A stretch of DNA of 64,000 bases from Orlajensenia leifsoniae (GCF_004570845.1 NZ_SPQZ01000001.1:620001-684000); one strand, 5' to 3'; counted from the first letter of the stretch, positions 18,245 through 25,832 are shown. The notes: a model not told the origin generated them from the sequence alone. Made by a program: numbers and translations.

Positions 18245-18850
18245 AGCCGGGTCGCTGGTGGCGGTGATGTAGATGTACTCGGCGATCCAGCCGGGCTGCC
18301 AGTGCGTGGGTGTCCTGTCGAACTCGTAGCGGGTGACTACGTCGCCGTCCTGAACAGCGTGGCGGAGAGTCACGGCCGGTGCACCAGCGACGAGGGAAAT
18401 GCCCTCGATCTCAGCGAAGAGCACGCCGTCGGGGCCGAGGAGCCTGGCGGTGTACGTGTCCATGCGGCGGACTCTACCGGTTGGAGCGCGGAGGTGACGC
18501 GATGCCACCGCGACGACGGCGGCGATCAGAAGCAATCCTGCGATGCAGACGGCGACGGTCAGTCCGGTGTCGTAGATGGTGCTGGTGATCACGCCGTCGG
18601 CGGAACGCCAATTGCACACGACGCCGACGGGGAAGGCTACGGGGCTGGGAGCGTGCATGTTGTCTTCTACTGGTAGTACGCCCGCAGGGATGGTCGAGAA
18701 CCCGCAAACGTCTCGGGCGTCACGCCAAATGGAGAGCGCGGCAATCGCGTACACGACCAGGGCCACGAGGAAACCGGCCACCGTCAACGCCGCTGCCCAA
18801 TAGTTGGTGGCCGGCGCGAGCTCGGCTTTCGTTGAAACGTCCAGACCCAT
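18224..18850 (-). CDS. Hypothetical membrane protein with C-terminal soluble domain
   Basis: This 208-residue protein has a first membrane segment near residues 20-40 (AALTVAGFLVALVVYAIAAL). An outer loop of about 60 residues carries two Cys (DVCGFST and VVCNWRS), which could form a disulfide. The second segment is near LTVAVCIAGLLLIAAVVAVA. A soluble C-terminal domain of about 75 residues ends SAVD. The start is uncertain: ATG 18850 (MGLDVSTK) has AGGGTGG upstream, while longer starts at 18865 and 18883 are possible. The stop overlaps the 10-base block that recurs upstream of the first operon gene. No family recognised. Confidence 0.6.
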   Translation of the reverse strand: MGLDVSTKAELAPATNYWAAALTVAGFLVALVVYAIAALSIWRDARDVCGFSTIPAGVLPVEDNMHAPSPVAFPVGVVCNWRSADGVITSTIYDTGLTVAVCIAGLLLIAAVVAVASRHLRAPTGRVRRMDTYTARLLGPDGVLFAEIEGISLVAGAPAVTLRHAVQDGDVVTRYEFDRTPTHWQPGWIAEYIYITATSDPAAPSAVD

Positions 18851-18915
18851 GACTCCACCCTGCATCAGGTCGGCGCCCAGCACCTAGATCACAAGCCGCG
18901 AGGCAGCGAGAGCGC

Positions 18916-19113
18916 TTAGTCCGTGGTTCCAGGCAACTGAGCAGGGCTTTTCGCCTCGAGTGGTGGAGCGGGGCGAAGCAGCAAGATCACCGTTGCGATG
19001 GGTCCGATTGCCAGGGAGAGCAGGAACCGAGCGATCGGGGAGCGGCGGTTGGACGCTGCGATGTTCGCGTTGATCACGGCTAACAGGACCCACAACCACC
19101 CGAACTCAGCCAT
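18916..19113 (-). CDS. Small membrane protein, 65 residues
   Basis: This protein begins MAEFGWLWVLLAVINANIAA and has a second hydrophobic segment (FLLSLAIGPIATVILLL) followed by a Pro-rich tail. A basic turn (SNRRSP) separates the two. GGGCGGA lies upstream of the ATG. It is the second gene of the membrane-protein operon, 18 bases after the first gene's stop. No family recognised. Confidence 0.5.
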   Translation of the reverse strand: MAEFGWLWVLLAVINANIAASNRRSPIARFLLSLAIGPIATVILLLRPAPPLEAKSPAQLPGTTD

Positions 19114-19131
19114 GGATGTCCGCCCGCTGGC

Positions 19132-19317
19132 TTAGAAGAGCCTGCCGCGACCGCTGTCGATCTGGCCCTGGATCGCGTCGAGAGACTGCTGCATCTCCGG
19201 GTCATAGGTGTTGGTGGCGAGCCGGCGCCGACGACTCGCGAGCGCAATAATCACGATGAAGGCGACAGCCGCGAGGACGGCTCCCGTCCAGATGAAACCA
19301 AGAACGACGCCGGACAT
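19132..19317 (-). CDS. Small single-TM membrane protein, 61 residues
   Basis: This protein begins MSGVVLGFIWTGAVLAAVAF. One membrane segment (about residues 5-28) is followed by a basic stop-transfer sequence (SRRRRLATN) and a short hydrophilic tail. GGGGGAAA precedes the ATG at good spacing. It is the first gene of the operon. Its leader shares a 25-bp near-repeat with the junction before the last operon gene, suggesting an internal duplication. Confidence 0.55.
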   Translation of the reverse strand: MSGVVLGFIWTGAVLAAVAFIVIIALASRRRRLATNTYDPEMQQSLDAIQGQIDSGRGRLF

Positions 19318-19330
19318 GTTTCCCCCTAGT

Positions 19331-19355
19331 GCTTTCAATCAACAGTACTTGGCGC
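19331..19355 (-). repeat. 25-bp near-repeat, copy B (leader of first operon gene)
   Basis: This sequence matches 18220-18244 at 20 of 25 bases. Read in the same frame as copy A it encodes PSTVD followed by a TGA, against PSAVD and TGA in copy A. It therefore looks like the 3' end of a lost homologue of the 208-residue gene. No intact gene precedes it. Confidence 0.6.
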
Positions 19356-19424
19356 GAATGCGCCCGACGCCAGTTCTTTCGATGAGTAGCGCAGCTGGTC
19401 AGCGTTAGCTGGCACACTACTGAC

Positions 19425-19931
19425 GTGAGCACGGGCGAACTGGACATCGTGAGCGGCCCGCGATTGGAGCATCGTCAGGCAGTCCCGACCCTCGGTATTC
19501 GAGAGACCGTCCCGTTCCGCACGATGCTCGCCAACCGGGACAGATTGCTCGCGGAGCTAATCGGGTGGCTCGCTGACCATGGCGTAGAACCCGCCGGGCA
19601 CTTCTTCCTTCGGCTCCACGTCGTCAACATGTCCCACCTTATGGAGATCGAGGTCGGAGCATCCGGGGTGACGGATGCCGGCGAAGGGCGAGTGCAAGCA
19701 GGATCGCTCCCCGCCGGCGACTACGCGGTGCTGGCGTACCGAGCGAAGTCGATGACGGCCAACCGACGCCTACACGACTGGGTGCGCGAGGAAGGACTGG
19801 TGCTCGACACACGTCCGCATCCGAGAGGCGAGGCGTTCGCCTCTCGATGCGAGATCTATCTGACCGACCCGCGCACGGAGCAGCGAAAGACGCGTTGGGT
19901 CGTCGAGCTGGCGTTCATGACTCGAAGCTAG
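19425..19931 (+). CDS. GyrI-like/effector-binding-domain protein
   Basis: This 168-residue protein consists of a single GyrI-like (SOUL/effector-binding) domain. The N-terminal strand is GPRLEHRQAVPTLGIRETVP. A central acidic strand follows (HLMEIEVG), then the typical LPAGDYAVLAY, and a C-terminal ending in CEIYLTDPR and WVVELAFM. Such domains bind small hydrophobic or cationic ligands and occur alone or fused to MerR/AraC HTHs; here there is no HTH. The start is GTG 19425. It is divergent from the membrane-protein operon. Some family members hydrolyse ligands, others sequester toxic compounds; its role here is open. Confidence 0.7.
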   Translation: MSTGELDIVSGPRLEHRQAVPTLGIRETVPFRTMLANRDRLLAELIGWLADHGVEPAGHFFLRLHVVNMSHLMEIEVGASGVTDAGEGRVQAGSLPAGDYAVLAYRAKSMTANRRLHDWVREEGLVLDTRPHPRGEAFASRCEIYLTDPRTEQRKTRWVVELAFMTRS

Positions 19932-20117
19932 CCTCCGCCACTACGTGCATTCAGGGATCCCTCAGCGAGTCATACGGCTCCTCGGCTTCCGCTAACGGAA
20001 CGTTGGTCTCGGCAGGGCTGCTCGCTTCACCTCTTCGACTGGCGGCGACATTCGGCCTCGCGGTGGCGCCGACGTCCTCGACCAGCCGGCCATGCTCGGT
20101 AGAGCGCTGCCGCAGAT

Positions 20118-20738
20118 GTGTCCGCTCAAGAGGAGGTCGCCGGCTACCTCGTTGACAAGCGACCGAACTCGATTGCATTCGTCGTGAAGGACGGACCGTT
20201 CCCCGGTGAGAACGCCGACACCGGAGCCGCGAACCTGATCCGCATCGGCGAAGCGAACGACCCGAACTCGTACGAGGTGACCGGCGACCGTTTGGTGTCA
20301 CTGCAGAACGGGCTCCTCCAAGACTCAGACCTTTCCGCCGCCCGAACCGCAGGGATCGGACATTCGTGGGGGCTGACAAACATCACCGGCAGCGAAACCC
20401 TCGGCGCCCACTACGACAACGTCGTCAGCCTCTCCGGCGCATGGACCCCGGAAACATGGCAGCCTGACCCCGGCACCGACTACAAGGACTACTCCTACAA
20501 CGACCTCCTACAAATCGGCCAATCCACGGGGCTGGTCGGCGACGGGAACACCCCACGAGCTGAGGGGTCCGGGTTCGAGCACGACCCCTACTATGAAGGT
20601 CCGCGGCCCATCACGATCCAGACGATGGACGGGCCGGTGACAGACTTCGGTGCAGCGATGGACAACCACAACCTCGTCGCATCTGACGACCTGGCCAACC
20701 GAAAACTGCTGCTGCAGCTGAGAAAGGATCTCGGATGA
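20118..20738 (+). pseudogene. DUF1023-type alpha/beta hydrolase, N-terminally truncated remnant
   Basis: This 206-codon frame matches only the C-terminal part of DUF1023-type alpha/beta hydrolases. It keeps the nucleophile elbow GHSWG, the family block DYKDYSYNDLLQIGQSTG, HDPYYEG, and MDNHNLV with a likely catalytic His. Full-length relatives carry a few hundred more N-terminal residues; here an in-frame TAG lies just upstream at about 20100. Shifting by two bases near 20117 opens a frame back to about 20000 (GADVLDQPAMLGRALPQM), which suggests a frameshift plus larger loss. It overlaps the following lipoprotein gene as ATGA. A short expressed product from GTG 20118 cannot be excluded. Confidence 0.6.
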
Positions 20739-21244
20739 AACGCCGGCTCCCACCGCTGCTGCCCGCAGTCGCCATCATCGCGTTGCTCCTCACCGGATGC
20801 GCAACCGAACCCACCCCATCCACAACCTCCAGAGCAGGGATGACCATCGCAGAAGCCAAAGCCAGGGCGCAGCAGCTCGAGGACGACATCGTCGCCCTGA
20901 TCCCCGCCGACATCATCAAGACCACCGACCAGCTCGACAAAGCACGGCTCATGAACTGCACCGGCGGTGTCACCTGGCCCGGATCCACCGTCATCACATT
21001 CACCGAACCGCAGGACGCCGACGCAATCGTCCAGAAACTCCACGACGACCTGGACAAGACCGAGAACGCTGGCAACACCATCGAGCAGGTCGACAACGAC
21101 TACCTCCTGGCCACCTACATCACCACAGACGGAGCGACCGCCCTCATCGCCGAAGAGGCAGGCGACGGAACCAGCATCCGGATCGACTCGAACTCACCAT
21201 GCTTCGAACTCCCCGAAGGCTCCAGCCGGCACGGGAAGTACTGA
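20735..21244 (+). CDS. Predicted lipoprotein, 169 residues
   Basis: This protein begins with a lipoprotein signal peptide: MKRRLPP, a hydrophobic core (AVAIIALLL), and the lipobox LTGC with Cys 22. The mature domain has a helical start (IAEAKARAQQLEDDIVALIP) and two further Cys (MNCTGG and SPCFEL) that could pair. It would be anchored on the outer face of the membrane. The start overlaps the DUF1023 hydrolase frame as ATGA, and the next gene follows after three bases. Lipoproteins of this type sit beside DUF1023 hydrolases and helical partner genes in related bacteria, which suggests a common extracytoplasmic job (inference). Confidence 0.7.
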   Translation: MKRRLPPLLPAVAIIALLLTGCATEPTPSTTSRAGMTIAEAKARAQQLEDDIVALIPADIIKTTDQLDKARLMNCTGGVTWPGSTVITFTEPQDADAIVQKLHDDLDKTENAGNTIEQVDNDYLLATYITTDGATALIAEEAGDGTSIRIDSNSPCFELPEGSSRHGKY

Positions 21245-21247
21245 ACG

Positions 21248-21574
21248 ATGACCCGTATCGCCCTGCACGCCGACCGGTTGGCTGTGGTCGACCGGGAACT
21301 AGCTGCTGCCGAGCTCAGTACCGCCGGGAGTCCAGCAGACGCGGCGAATCTGGCGATGCTCCCCGCCACCCTCCGACTGGACCGGGCAATCGCCGGACTC
21401 GCTGGCGAGCTCGGCCGGGTCGGTTCGTCGTTCGCTTCGGAGACCAGTCAGTTCGACGCTGACATGCGAGCTGCAGCGGCGGATCTGAACACGGTCGACG
21501 ATCTGGCGACGGACGCGTTCGATCAAGTGACGTCGGCAGTCAACTCAGGGTGGCGCCGGGAACTTCACCGCTAG
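21248..21574 (+). CDS. Small all-helical protein, 108 residues
   Basis: This protein is predicted to be almost entirely helical, with Ala-rich heptad-like stretches (LAVVDRELAAAELSTAG, FDADMRAAAADLNTVDDLA). There is no signal peptide or membrane segment. Size and helical-hairpin character recall WXG100/ESX-like partner proteins, but the WXG motif is absent (the only Trp is near the end in GWRRE). It follows the lipoprotein gene after three bases, with GGAAG as ribosome-binding site. Third gene of the hydrolase-lipoprotein-helical protein unit. Function unknown. Confidence 0.6.
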   Translation: MTRIALHADRLAVVDRELAAAELSTAGSPADAANLAMLPATLRLDRAIAGLAGELGRVGSSFASETSQFDADMRAAAADLNTVDDLATDAFDQVTSAVNSGWRRELHR

Positions 21575-21575
21575 A

Positions 21576-21604
21576 CGGCAAGCCGGCAGTCTGACCGCTT
21601 GCCG
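21576..21604 (+). terminator. Inverted repeat after the lipoprotein/helical-protein unit
   Basis: CGGCAAG..CTTGCCG with an inner CGG/CCG forms a 10-bp stem with one bulged C and an 8-base loop. It starts two bases after the TAG stop. No T-run follows (ACGAAATTAAATG), so it is a weak terminator candidate. Confidence 0.4.
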
Positions 21605-21736
21605 ACGAAATTAAATGTGATGGCTACCGCGTCACTCCCCAGATTTGAACGCCGTCCCAGTAGACCATCCCCTTGCGGGATTGGGTCGTGCCTGCGCCAG
21701 TGATGCGTCCTGCCGATCGACTGCCATGCTGGCAGT

Positions 21737-22555
21737 ATGAGCCCAGACGAGCGGGAGCTGCCATTCGCCGTGTCCTCATTGGGGAGCGCATCGGGGACCC
21801 CGACGATCGTGTTGCCGGGTGGGCCGTGCCGGGGTGCCGAATACCTGGGTGAGTTCGCTGGCCTGGGAGACGCCCACGCCCTCGTCGTCATGCATCCCCG
21901 CGGCGCCCCACAGAGCGGCGGCCTGTCCCGTGGGTGGTGGTCAGATGCCGATGACGTCGTAGCTCTTGCCGACTCTCTCGGGTTGGCAACGTTCGACCTC
22001 GTCGGCCACTCCGCGGGCACACGGCTAGCACTCTCAACCGCAGCACGATTCCCAGAGCGAGTCCGATCGTTGGCGCTCGTCACGCCGCCGGCGACGTGGC
22101 TGACTGGGACAACTTCCGACGCCGAGTCCATCGCCGCCGAACGCACGGAGCCCGCCGTGCTGGCGGCCTTCGCCGCACTGGAACAAGACGACCCGCACAC
22201 GGAGTCGCAGTTCGTGGAATCCTTCCGCCGTCAAGCGCCCGCATGCTACGCACGTTGGACCGAGGTCGAGTGGGCACACAGCCGCGTAGGGGAGGTGAGT
22301 CTGGCGTCGGCGAGGGCCTGGTTCAACTCGATTCCAGCCGATGCGCCCGATCGCATCCGAGCCATGCACTCGCCCCCGACACTTGTCATCGGAGGAACAC
22401 AGGATCTGCTTACCGGTGTCCAGCCGGTGCGGGACTACGCCTCGGTCCTCAACGCTCAAGCGTCCTTCATTGCAGAGTGCGGCCACTATCCATGGATTGA
22501 GCAGCCAGAGGAGTTTCATCGACTCCTGCACGAATGGTTATCGACGCCGCACTGA
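21737..22555 (+). CDS. Alpha/beta hydrolase fold protein
   Basis: This 272-residue protein has the nucleophile elbow GHSAG (Ser near residue 93). An oxyanion-hole-region loop VLPGGPCRG resembles the proline-iminopeptidase subgroup. A C-terminal Asp lies in VIGGTQDLLTG and the catalytic His in ECGHYPWIEQPEEF. The four elements appear in the usual order and spacing. There is no signal peptide, so it is cytoplasmic. Substrate is unknown; peptidase, esterase or lactonase activity are all possible. The start ATG 21737 lacks a clear ribosome-binding site. It stands alone between the helical-protein unit and a convergent DUF1801 gene; 22556-22759 shows no credible gene. Confidence 0.85.
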   Translation: MSPDERELPFAVSSLGSASGTPTIVLPGGPCRGAEYLGEFAGLGDAHALVVMHPRGAPQSGGLSRGWWSDADDVVALADSLGLATFDLVGHSAGTRLALSTAARFPERVRSLALVTPPATWLTGTTSDAESIAAERTEPAVLAAFAALEQDDPHTESQFVESFRRQAPACYARWTEVEWAHSRVGEVSLASARAWFNSIPADAPDRIRAMHSPPTLVIGGTQDLLTGVQPVRDYASVLNAQASFIAECGHYPWIEQPEEFHRLLHEWLSTPH

Positions 22556-22759
22556 TACGGATCGGAAATGTCGCGCCAACCGATCCTCATTCGGGCTGCC
22601 CGAGCGACATAGACGACCGCAATGTGCTCGAGGTCCATCTTTCGGTCCGGCGCGAGGACGCGCAGTGGCCCCCGAAATCGTCGCCGGTAGCCGTTGCTGT
22701 GCTCGGTCAACTCCCTGTACGTCGTGGTTCTCGGCAGATGCTCGTCTGGGATGAGTCCG

Positions 22760-23104
22760 TCAGGCGGCCGCCTTCTCGACGAGTGCGCGAATCCTGGCCT
22801 CCGTCGGAGCATCCAGCGAGCTGATGGTCCACGCGACCGGGTGCATGTGGGCACCCTCCTCACGTGCGGGGTTCACAACTTCGCCGAAGCCGAACGCGAT
22901 GAAGTCCTTATCCGGTTTGATGTAGCAGATGTCTTTGCCGTCCTTGACGTAGAACGGGAGTCCCCAGCGGACGATCGGCTCTAACGAGGGTGCGCTCTCC
23001 CGGATGATGGTGTGCAGGCGTTCTGCAATCTCCCGGTACTGCACCGGGGCTTCACTGAGTTTGGCGAGAACAGCCTCGTCGCCCTTCTTCGTGAACATCG
23101 CCAT
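22760..23104 (-). CDS. DUF1801 domain protein
   Basis: This 114-residue protein has the DUF1801 pattern: a helical start (AVLAKLSEAPVQYREIAERL), the conserved RWGLPFYVKDGKDICYI, and FIAFGFGEVVN. ATG 23104 has AAGGAGA eight bases upstream; the TTG at 23110 is too close to that site. Members are small cytosolic proteins with an alpha/beta fold; some are linked to iron handling or are uncharacterised. No operon partner is seen. Confidence 0.75.
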   Translation of the reverse strand: MAMFTKKGDEAVLAKLSEAPVQYREIAERLHTIIRESAPSLEPIVRWGLPFYVKDGKDICYIKPDKDFIAFGFGEVVNPAREEGAHMHPVAWTISSLDAPTEARIRALVEKAAA

Positions 23105-23433
23105 GTTCAAGTCTCCTTCACGTGGTTGTAGTTGACATCGTGCGCTCGCGGCGACCGCTGGCGCCGGTGCTCAGCGTACGTCGACGCGGCGGACGTAGTC
23201 GAGGTTCCCGACCGATCCCCGTATCGTCCTTCGACGCAGCGGTCCATCTCCGACGCGCTCAATGTCAGGCGTCCAGACGGCCCTGCTCTGCGCTGCTGCG
23301 CCGGATTCATCGCCACCTCGCAACTCATGTGCCATCGTCGGAAACCGAATCGTGCCGGCAGTGTGCCGGTCCTTCCGCGCGAGCGCACCGCAAGCGCATC
23401 GGCTTGCGGGCAACGGTGAAGGTGCAGCGACAT
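23105..23433. other. 329-bp stretch without a convincing gene
   Basis: Several overlapping short frames exist on both strands, but none has a ribosome-binding site or recognisable domain. A TTGACA at about 23132 has no matching -10. The stretch separates the DUF1801 gene from the small membrane protein gene ending at 23434, both on the minus strand. Confidence 0.45.
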
Positions 23434-23631
23434 TCAGAAATCGGCACTGCCCTGACCAGGCCCGTTGCCGGCCGTGCCCCGCTGGTGCTCCTCTGACGCG
23501 CGCTGCCTTGCGAGGCGCTCTTCTGTTGAGTCTTCCGCTGGCGCTTGAGAACGCCGCCTCACCGTTTGCACGACGAGGACCGCGACCAACGCGAGCACCA
23601 CAACGGCGAGAGACCAGAATCCGAGATCCAT
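23434..23631 (-). CDS. Small single-TM membrane protein, 65 residues
   Basis: This protein begins MDLGFWSLAVVVLALVAVLV, one membrane segment, then a basic stop-transfer (QTVRRRSQ) and a hydrophilic, charged tail (STEERLARQRASEEHQ) that would face the cytoplasm. A strong ribosome-binding site GGAGGAAAG lies directly upstream of the ATG, which decides the start; the longer open frame upstream is not supported. No family recognised. Confidence 0.65.
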   Translation of the reverse strand: MDLGFWSLAVVVLALVAVLVVQTVRRRSQAPAEDSTEERLARQRASEEHQRGTAGNGPGQGSADF

Positions 23632-23669
23632 CTTTCCTCCGCGCGTTGCCTGACTATAAGAGCGGCGCT

Positions 23670-23816
23670 TCAGCCCCCTCCGAGATCGATCAGGCGCTGC
23701 TCCGTCACCTGCCCCTTCGAGCAACGAGAGCATTCGAAGTAGGGTTCCACGTCGGGTTCGCGTCGAACTACCCACTTGTGCAGACCGAGCCGGCACCGGA
23801 GTGGTTTCTCACGCAT
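23670..23816 (-). CDS. Very small zinc-ribbon-like protein, 48 residues
   Basis: This protein begins MREKPLRCRLGLHKWVVRRE and then YFECSRCSKGQ. The pattern Cys-x4-His ... Cys-x2-Cys is typical of a mini zinc ribbon/finger found in many actinobacterial micro-proteins. AGAGGT lies six bases before the ATG. It lies 38 bases upstream of the small membrane protein gene on the same strand and may be co-transcribed. Function unknown; it is below the size most gene callers keep. Confidence 0.5.
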   Translation of the reverse strand: MREKPLRCRLGLHKWVVRREPDVEPYFECSRCSKGQVTEQRLIDLGGG

Positions 23817-23944
23817 GTTGCACCTCTTTGTCGCAACGTAGCTGTTTGCCCAGCACGATACTCGTCGGCGGATCTCAGCGCGACCGATTGGCGTCTTCGG
23901 GTGCCAGCGCAAACATCCGGCGAATCCGATCCTTCATCGCTGCA

Positions 23945-24106
23945 ATGGAAGAAGCCCGCGATCGCGGCGAAGAGCACGCCTCCAAGAAGCGGCCGAAGAA
24001 GCAGAGCAGACGCGACAGGCTCGGCTACCACAACTACACGGAGTCAGCCCGCGAGAAGGACAGTGCCAGCCTCGCCGACAAGGAGGAGCTCGTCCTGCGA
24101 ATGTAG
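23945..24106 (+). CDS. Possible small basic/acidic protein, 53 residues
   Basis: The frame reads MEEARDRGEEHASKKRPKKQ and ends REKDSASLADKEELVLRM. It is very hydrophilic and likely disordered or helical. No ribosome-binding site precedes the ATG, so the call is weak. In its favour, a strong factor-independent terminator on the same strand follows about 40 bases after the stop, with no other plus-strand gene to serve. Confidence 0.3.
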   Translation: MEEARDRGEEHASKKRPKKQSRRDRLGYHNYTESAREKDSASLADKEELVLRM

Positions 24107-24144
24107 GCGTCCACTCACACCCCCACACATATGTTCCACCTACG

Positions 24145-24200
24145 CCCGGACGATTCGGTGCGCCTGAAAATGGCGCAATTCGAGTCATCCGGGCTTTTTT
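24145..24200 (+). terminator. Strong rho-independent terminator
   Basis: CCCGGACGATTCG pairs with CGAGTCATCCGGG (one mismatch, one G-T pair). An inner stem TGCGCC/GGCGCA closes the loop, and CTTTTTT follows on the plus strand. This is the clearest intrinsic terminator in the left part of the window. It lies about 160 bases from the tRNA-Ser 3' end, close to the proposed island border. Confidence 0.8.
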
Positions 24201-24253
24201 GTACCCGCGCCGCCCGCATCGACATGAGCATTCCACTGCGAAGGCAGATTCCA

Positions 24254-24285
24254 CCTGATTTCCTCGAAGGCTCGGGGAAATCAGG
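24254..24285. repeat. 10-bp perfect inverted repeat near tRNA-Ser
   Basis: CCTGATTTCC and GGAAATCAGG form a 10-bp perfect stem with a 12-base loop. It lies about 75 bases beyond the 3' end of the minus-strand tRNA-Ser gene. It could end the tRNA transcript, but there is no T-run on the minus strand. It could also be a recombination-site arm. The rest of 24107-24358 holds only this and the terminator at 24145. Confidence 0.45.
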
Positions 24286-24358
24286 CGTTAACGACGCAAG
24301 GGCACCCGCTCTCGCAAGCCAATACGGATGAACTGGCTTACCAAGGCGGATGCCCCCA

Positions 24359-24448
24359 TGGCGGTACCGGTGGGATTTGAACCCACGGTGGACTTTCACC
24401 CACACAACTTTTCGAGAGTTGCACCTTCGGCCGCTCGGACACGGTACC
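24359..24448 (-). tRNA. tRNA-Ser (CGA)
   Basis: The 90-base gene folds as a class II tRNA. The acceptor stem GGTACCG pairs with CGGTACC. The anticodon arm CAACT-CTCGAAA-AGTTG gives anticodon CGA. A long variable arm is present, and the T arm carries GTTCAAATC. The discriminator is G and CCA is encoded. The 3' end faces the accessory region, making it a likely historical integration target. Confidence 0.93.
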
Positions 24449-24561
24449 GAGAAGGAGTTTAGTTGAGCGGGGGCTTCTGCGCGAATCGAGGCCCATGGTC
24501 GTCGGCATCCGCTCGCTCGTAGCTTGATTCGGCTCGTGACGGGGTGGCGTAGCCTTCGGAC

Positions 24562-25716
24562 ATGACGACCCCTCCTCTTCTCCGCCTCGGCGTGATGGCC
24601 ACCTCGCGCAAGCTCGACGAGAAACGGCTGCCGCTGCACCCGTCGCATCTCGAGCGCATCGACGAGGACCTGCGCGCCAACATGATTCTCGAGACCGGCT
24701 ACGGCGAGCGCTTCGGCATTCCGGATGCGAACCTCGCGCCTCTCGTCGGAGCGATCGCCTCTCGCGAGGAGATCATCGCCACCGCCGACGTGATCGCCCT
24801 GCCCAAGCCTCTGGCGTCCGACCTCGCCGATCTCCGTGACGGACAGACCCTGTGGGGCTGGCCTCACTGCGTGCAGGACCGCGAGATGACCCAGTTCGCC
24901 ATCGACAAGGGCCTCACGCTGATCGCATGGGAGGCCATGAACCATTGGAAGAGCGACGGCGGCTTCGGCCTGCACGTCTTCCACAAGAACAACGAGATCG
25001 CCGGTTACTGCTCAGTGCTGCACGCTCTGCAGCTGTGCGGATCGACCGGAGACTACGGCCGCCGCCTCAGCGCCGTCGTGATCGGCTTCGGGGCCACGGC
25101 ACGCGGGGCCGTCACGGTCCTGAACGCCCACGGCATCCACGACGTGCGCGTGCTCACCAACCGCGACACGGCCGCCGTCGGCTCGCCCATCCCCTCGGTC
25201 GACATCATCCAGTTCGAACACGACCCGGAGTCGCCGTTCCAGAGCACCGTGAACACCGAGGACGGCCCCGTCGCCCTCGCACCCTTCCTCGCCGCCCACG
25301 ACATCGTCGTGAACTGCACCCTGCAGGACCCGAACGCTCCCCTCACCTACCTGCGCGAGGAGGACCTCGGCGAGTTCCGACCCGGCAGCCTCATCGTCGA
25401 CGTGTCGATCGACGCCGGCATGGGCTTCAGCTGGGCGCGCCCCACGACCTTCGACGACCCGATGTTCACGGTCGGCGAGTCCACCAACTACTACGCCGTC
25501 GACCACAGCCCGTCGTTCCTCTGGAACTCGGCCACGTGGGAGATCAGCGAAGCGCTCATGCCCTTCCTCCGCACGGTCATGGAGGGCCCATCCTCGTGGG
25601 CCGAGTCCGACACCATCCGTCGGGCGACCGAGATCGAGGCGGGCCGCATCCGCAACAGCGCCATCCTCGAGTTCCAGGGCCGATCGAGCGAGTACCCGTA
25701 CCTGCCCGCGCTCTGA
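24562..25716 (+). CDS. N5-(carboxyethyl)ornithine synthase-like / alanine dehydrogenase-family enzyme
   Basis: This 384-residue protein is in the alanine dehydrogenase/PNT family. The N-terminal substrate domain carries KLDEKRLPLHPSHLERI, where family members have catalytic Lys and Arg. The NAD(P)-binding domain has VVIGFGATARGAVTVL. The pattern DGQTLWGWPHCVQD matches carboxyethylornithine synthases, which reductively condense ornithine or lysine with pyruvate. True alanine dehydrogenase is less likely because the hallmark N-terminal sequence differs. The gene stands alone, divergent from tRNA-Ser, and is followed by a GGATGCC hairpin. Physiological role in this organism is unknown. Confidence 0.75.
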   Translation: MTTPPLLRLGVMATSRKLDEKRLPLHPSHLERIDEDLRANMILETGYGERFGIPDANLAPLVGAIASREEIIATADVIALPKPLASDLADLRDGQTLWGWPHCVQDREMTQFAIDKGLTLIAWEAMNHWKSDGGFGLHVFHKNNEIAGYCSVLHALQLCGSTGDYGRRLSAVVIGFGATARGAVTVLNAHGIHDVRVLTNRDTAAVGSPIPSVDIIQFEHDPESPFQSTVNTEDGPVALAPFLAAHDIVVNCTLQDPNAPLTYLREEDLGEFRPGSLIVDVSIDAGMGFSWARPTTFDDPMFTVGESTNYYAVDHSPSFLWNSATWEISEALMPFLRTVMEGPSSWAESDTIRRATEIEAGRIRNSAILEFQGRSSEYPYLPAL

Positions 25717-25770
25717 GGCGCACGGCGCTTCGGCGACGGACGCCGCTCCCCCACATGCGTCTCAGCCCCA

Positions 25771-25800
25771 CGGATGCCGCCGACGACGGAGCGGCATCCG
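25771..25800. terminator. GGATGCCGC/GCGGCATCC hairpin between two genes
   Basis: A 9-bp perfect stem with a 10-base loop built from the abundant GGATGCC heptamer lies between the carboxyethylornithine-synthase-like gene and radA. No T-run follows. It may act as a weak terminator or be one of a family of genomic GGATGCC palindromes; a second lies at 28481-28508. Confidence 0.45.
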
Positions 25801-25832
25801 GCAGTGTCGTCGGGCCCGATTAGGCTGGCCCC

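Noticed and set aside
22516-22863. 115-codon minus-strand frame between the hydrolase and DUF1801 genes
   Set aside because: No ribosome-binding site, overlaps both real genes, and no recognisable domain.
23107-23433. 108-codon minus-strand frame upstream of DUF1801
   Set aside because: Composition is Arg/Ser-rich without structure and no start signal is present.
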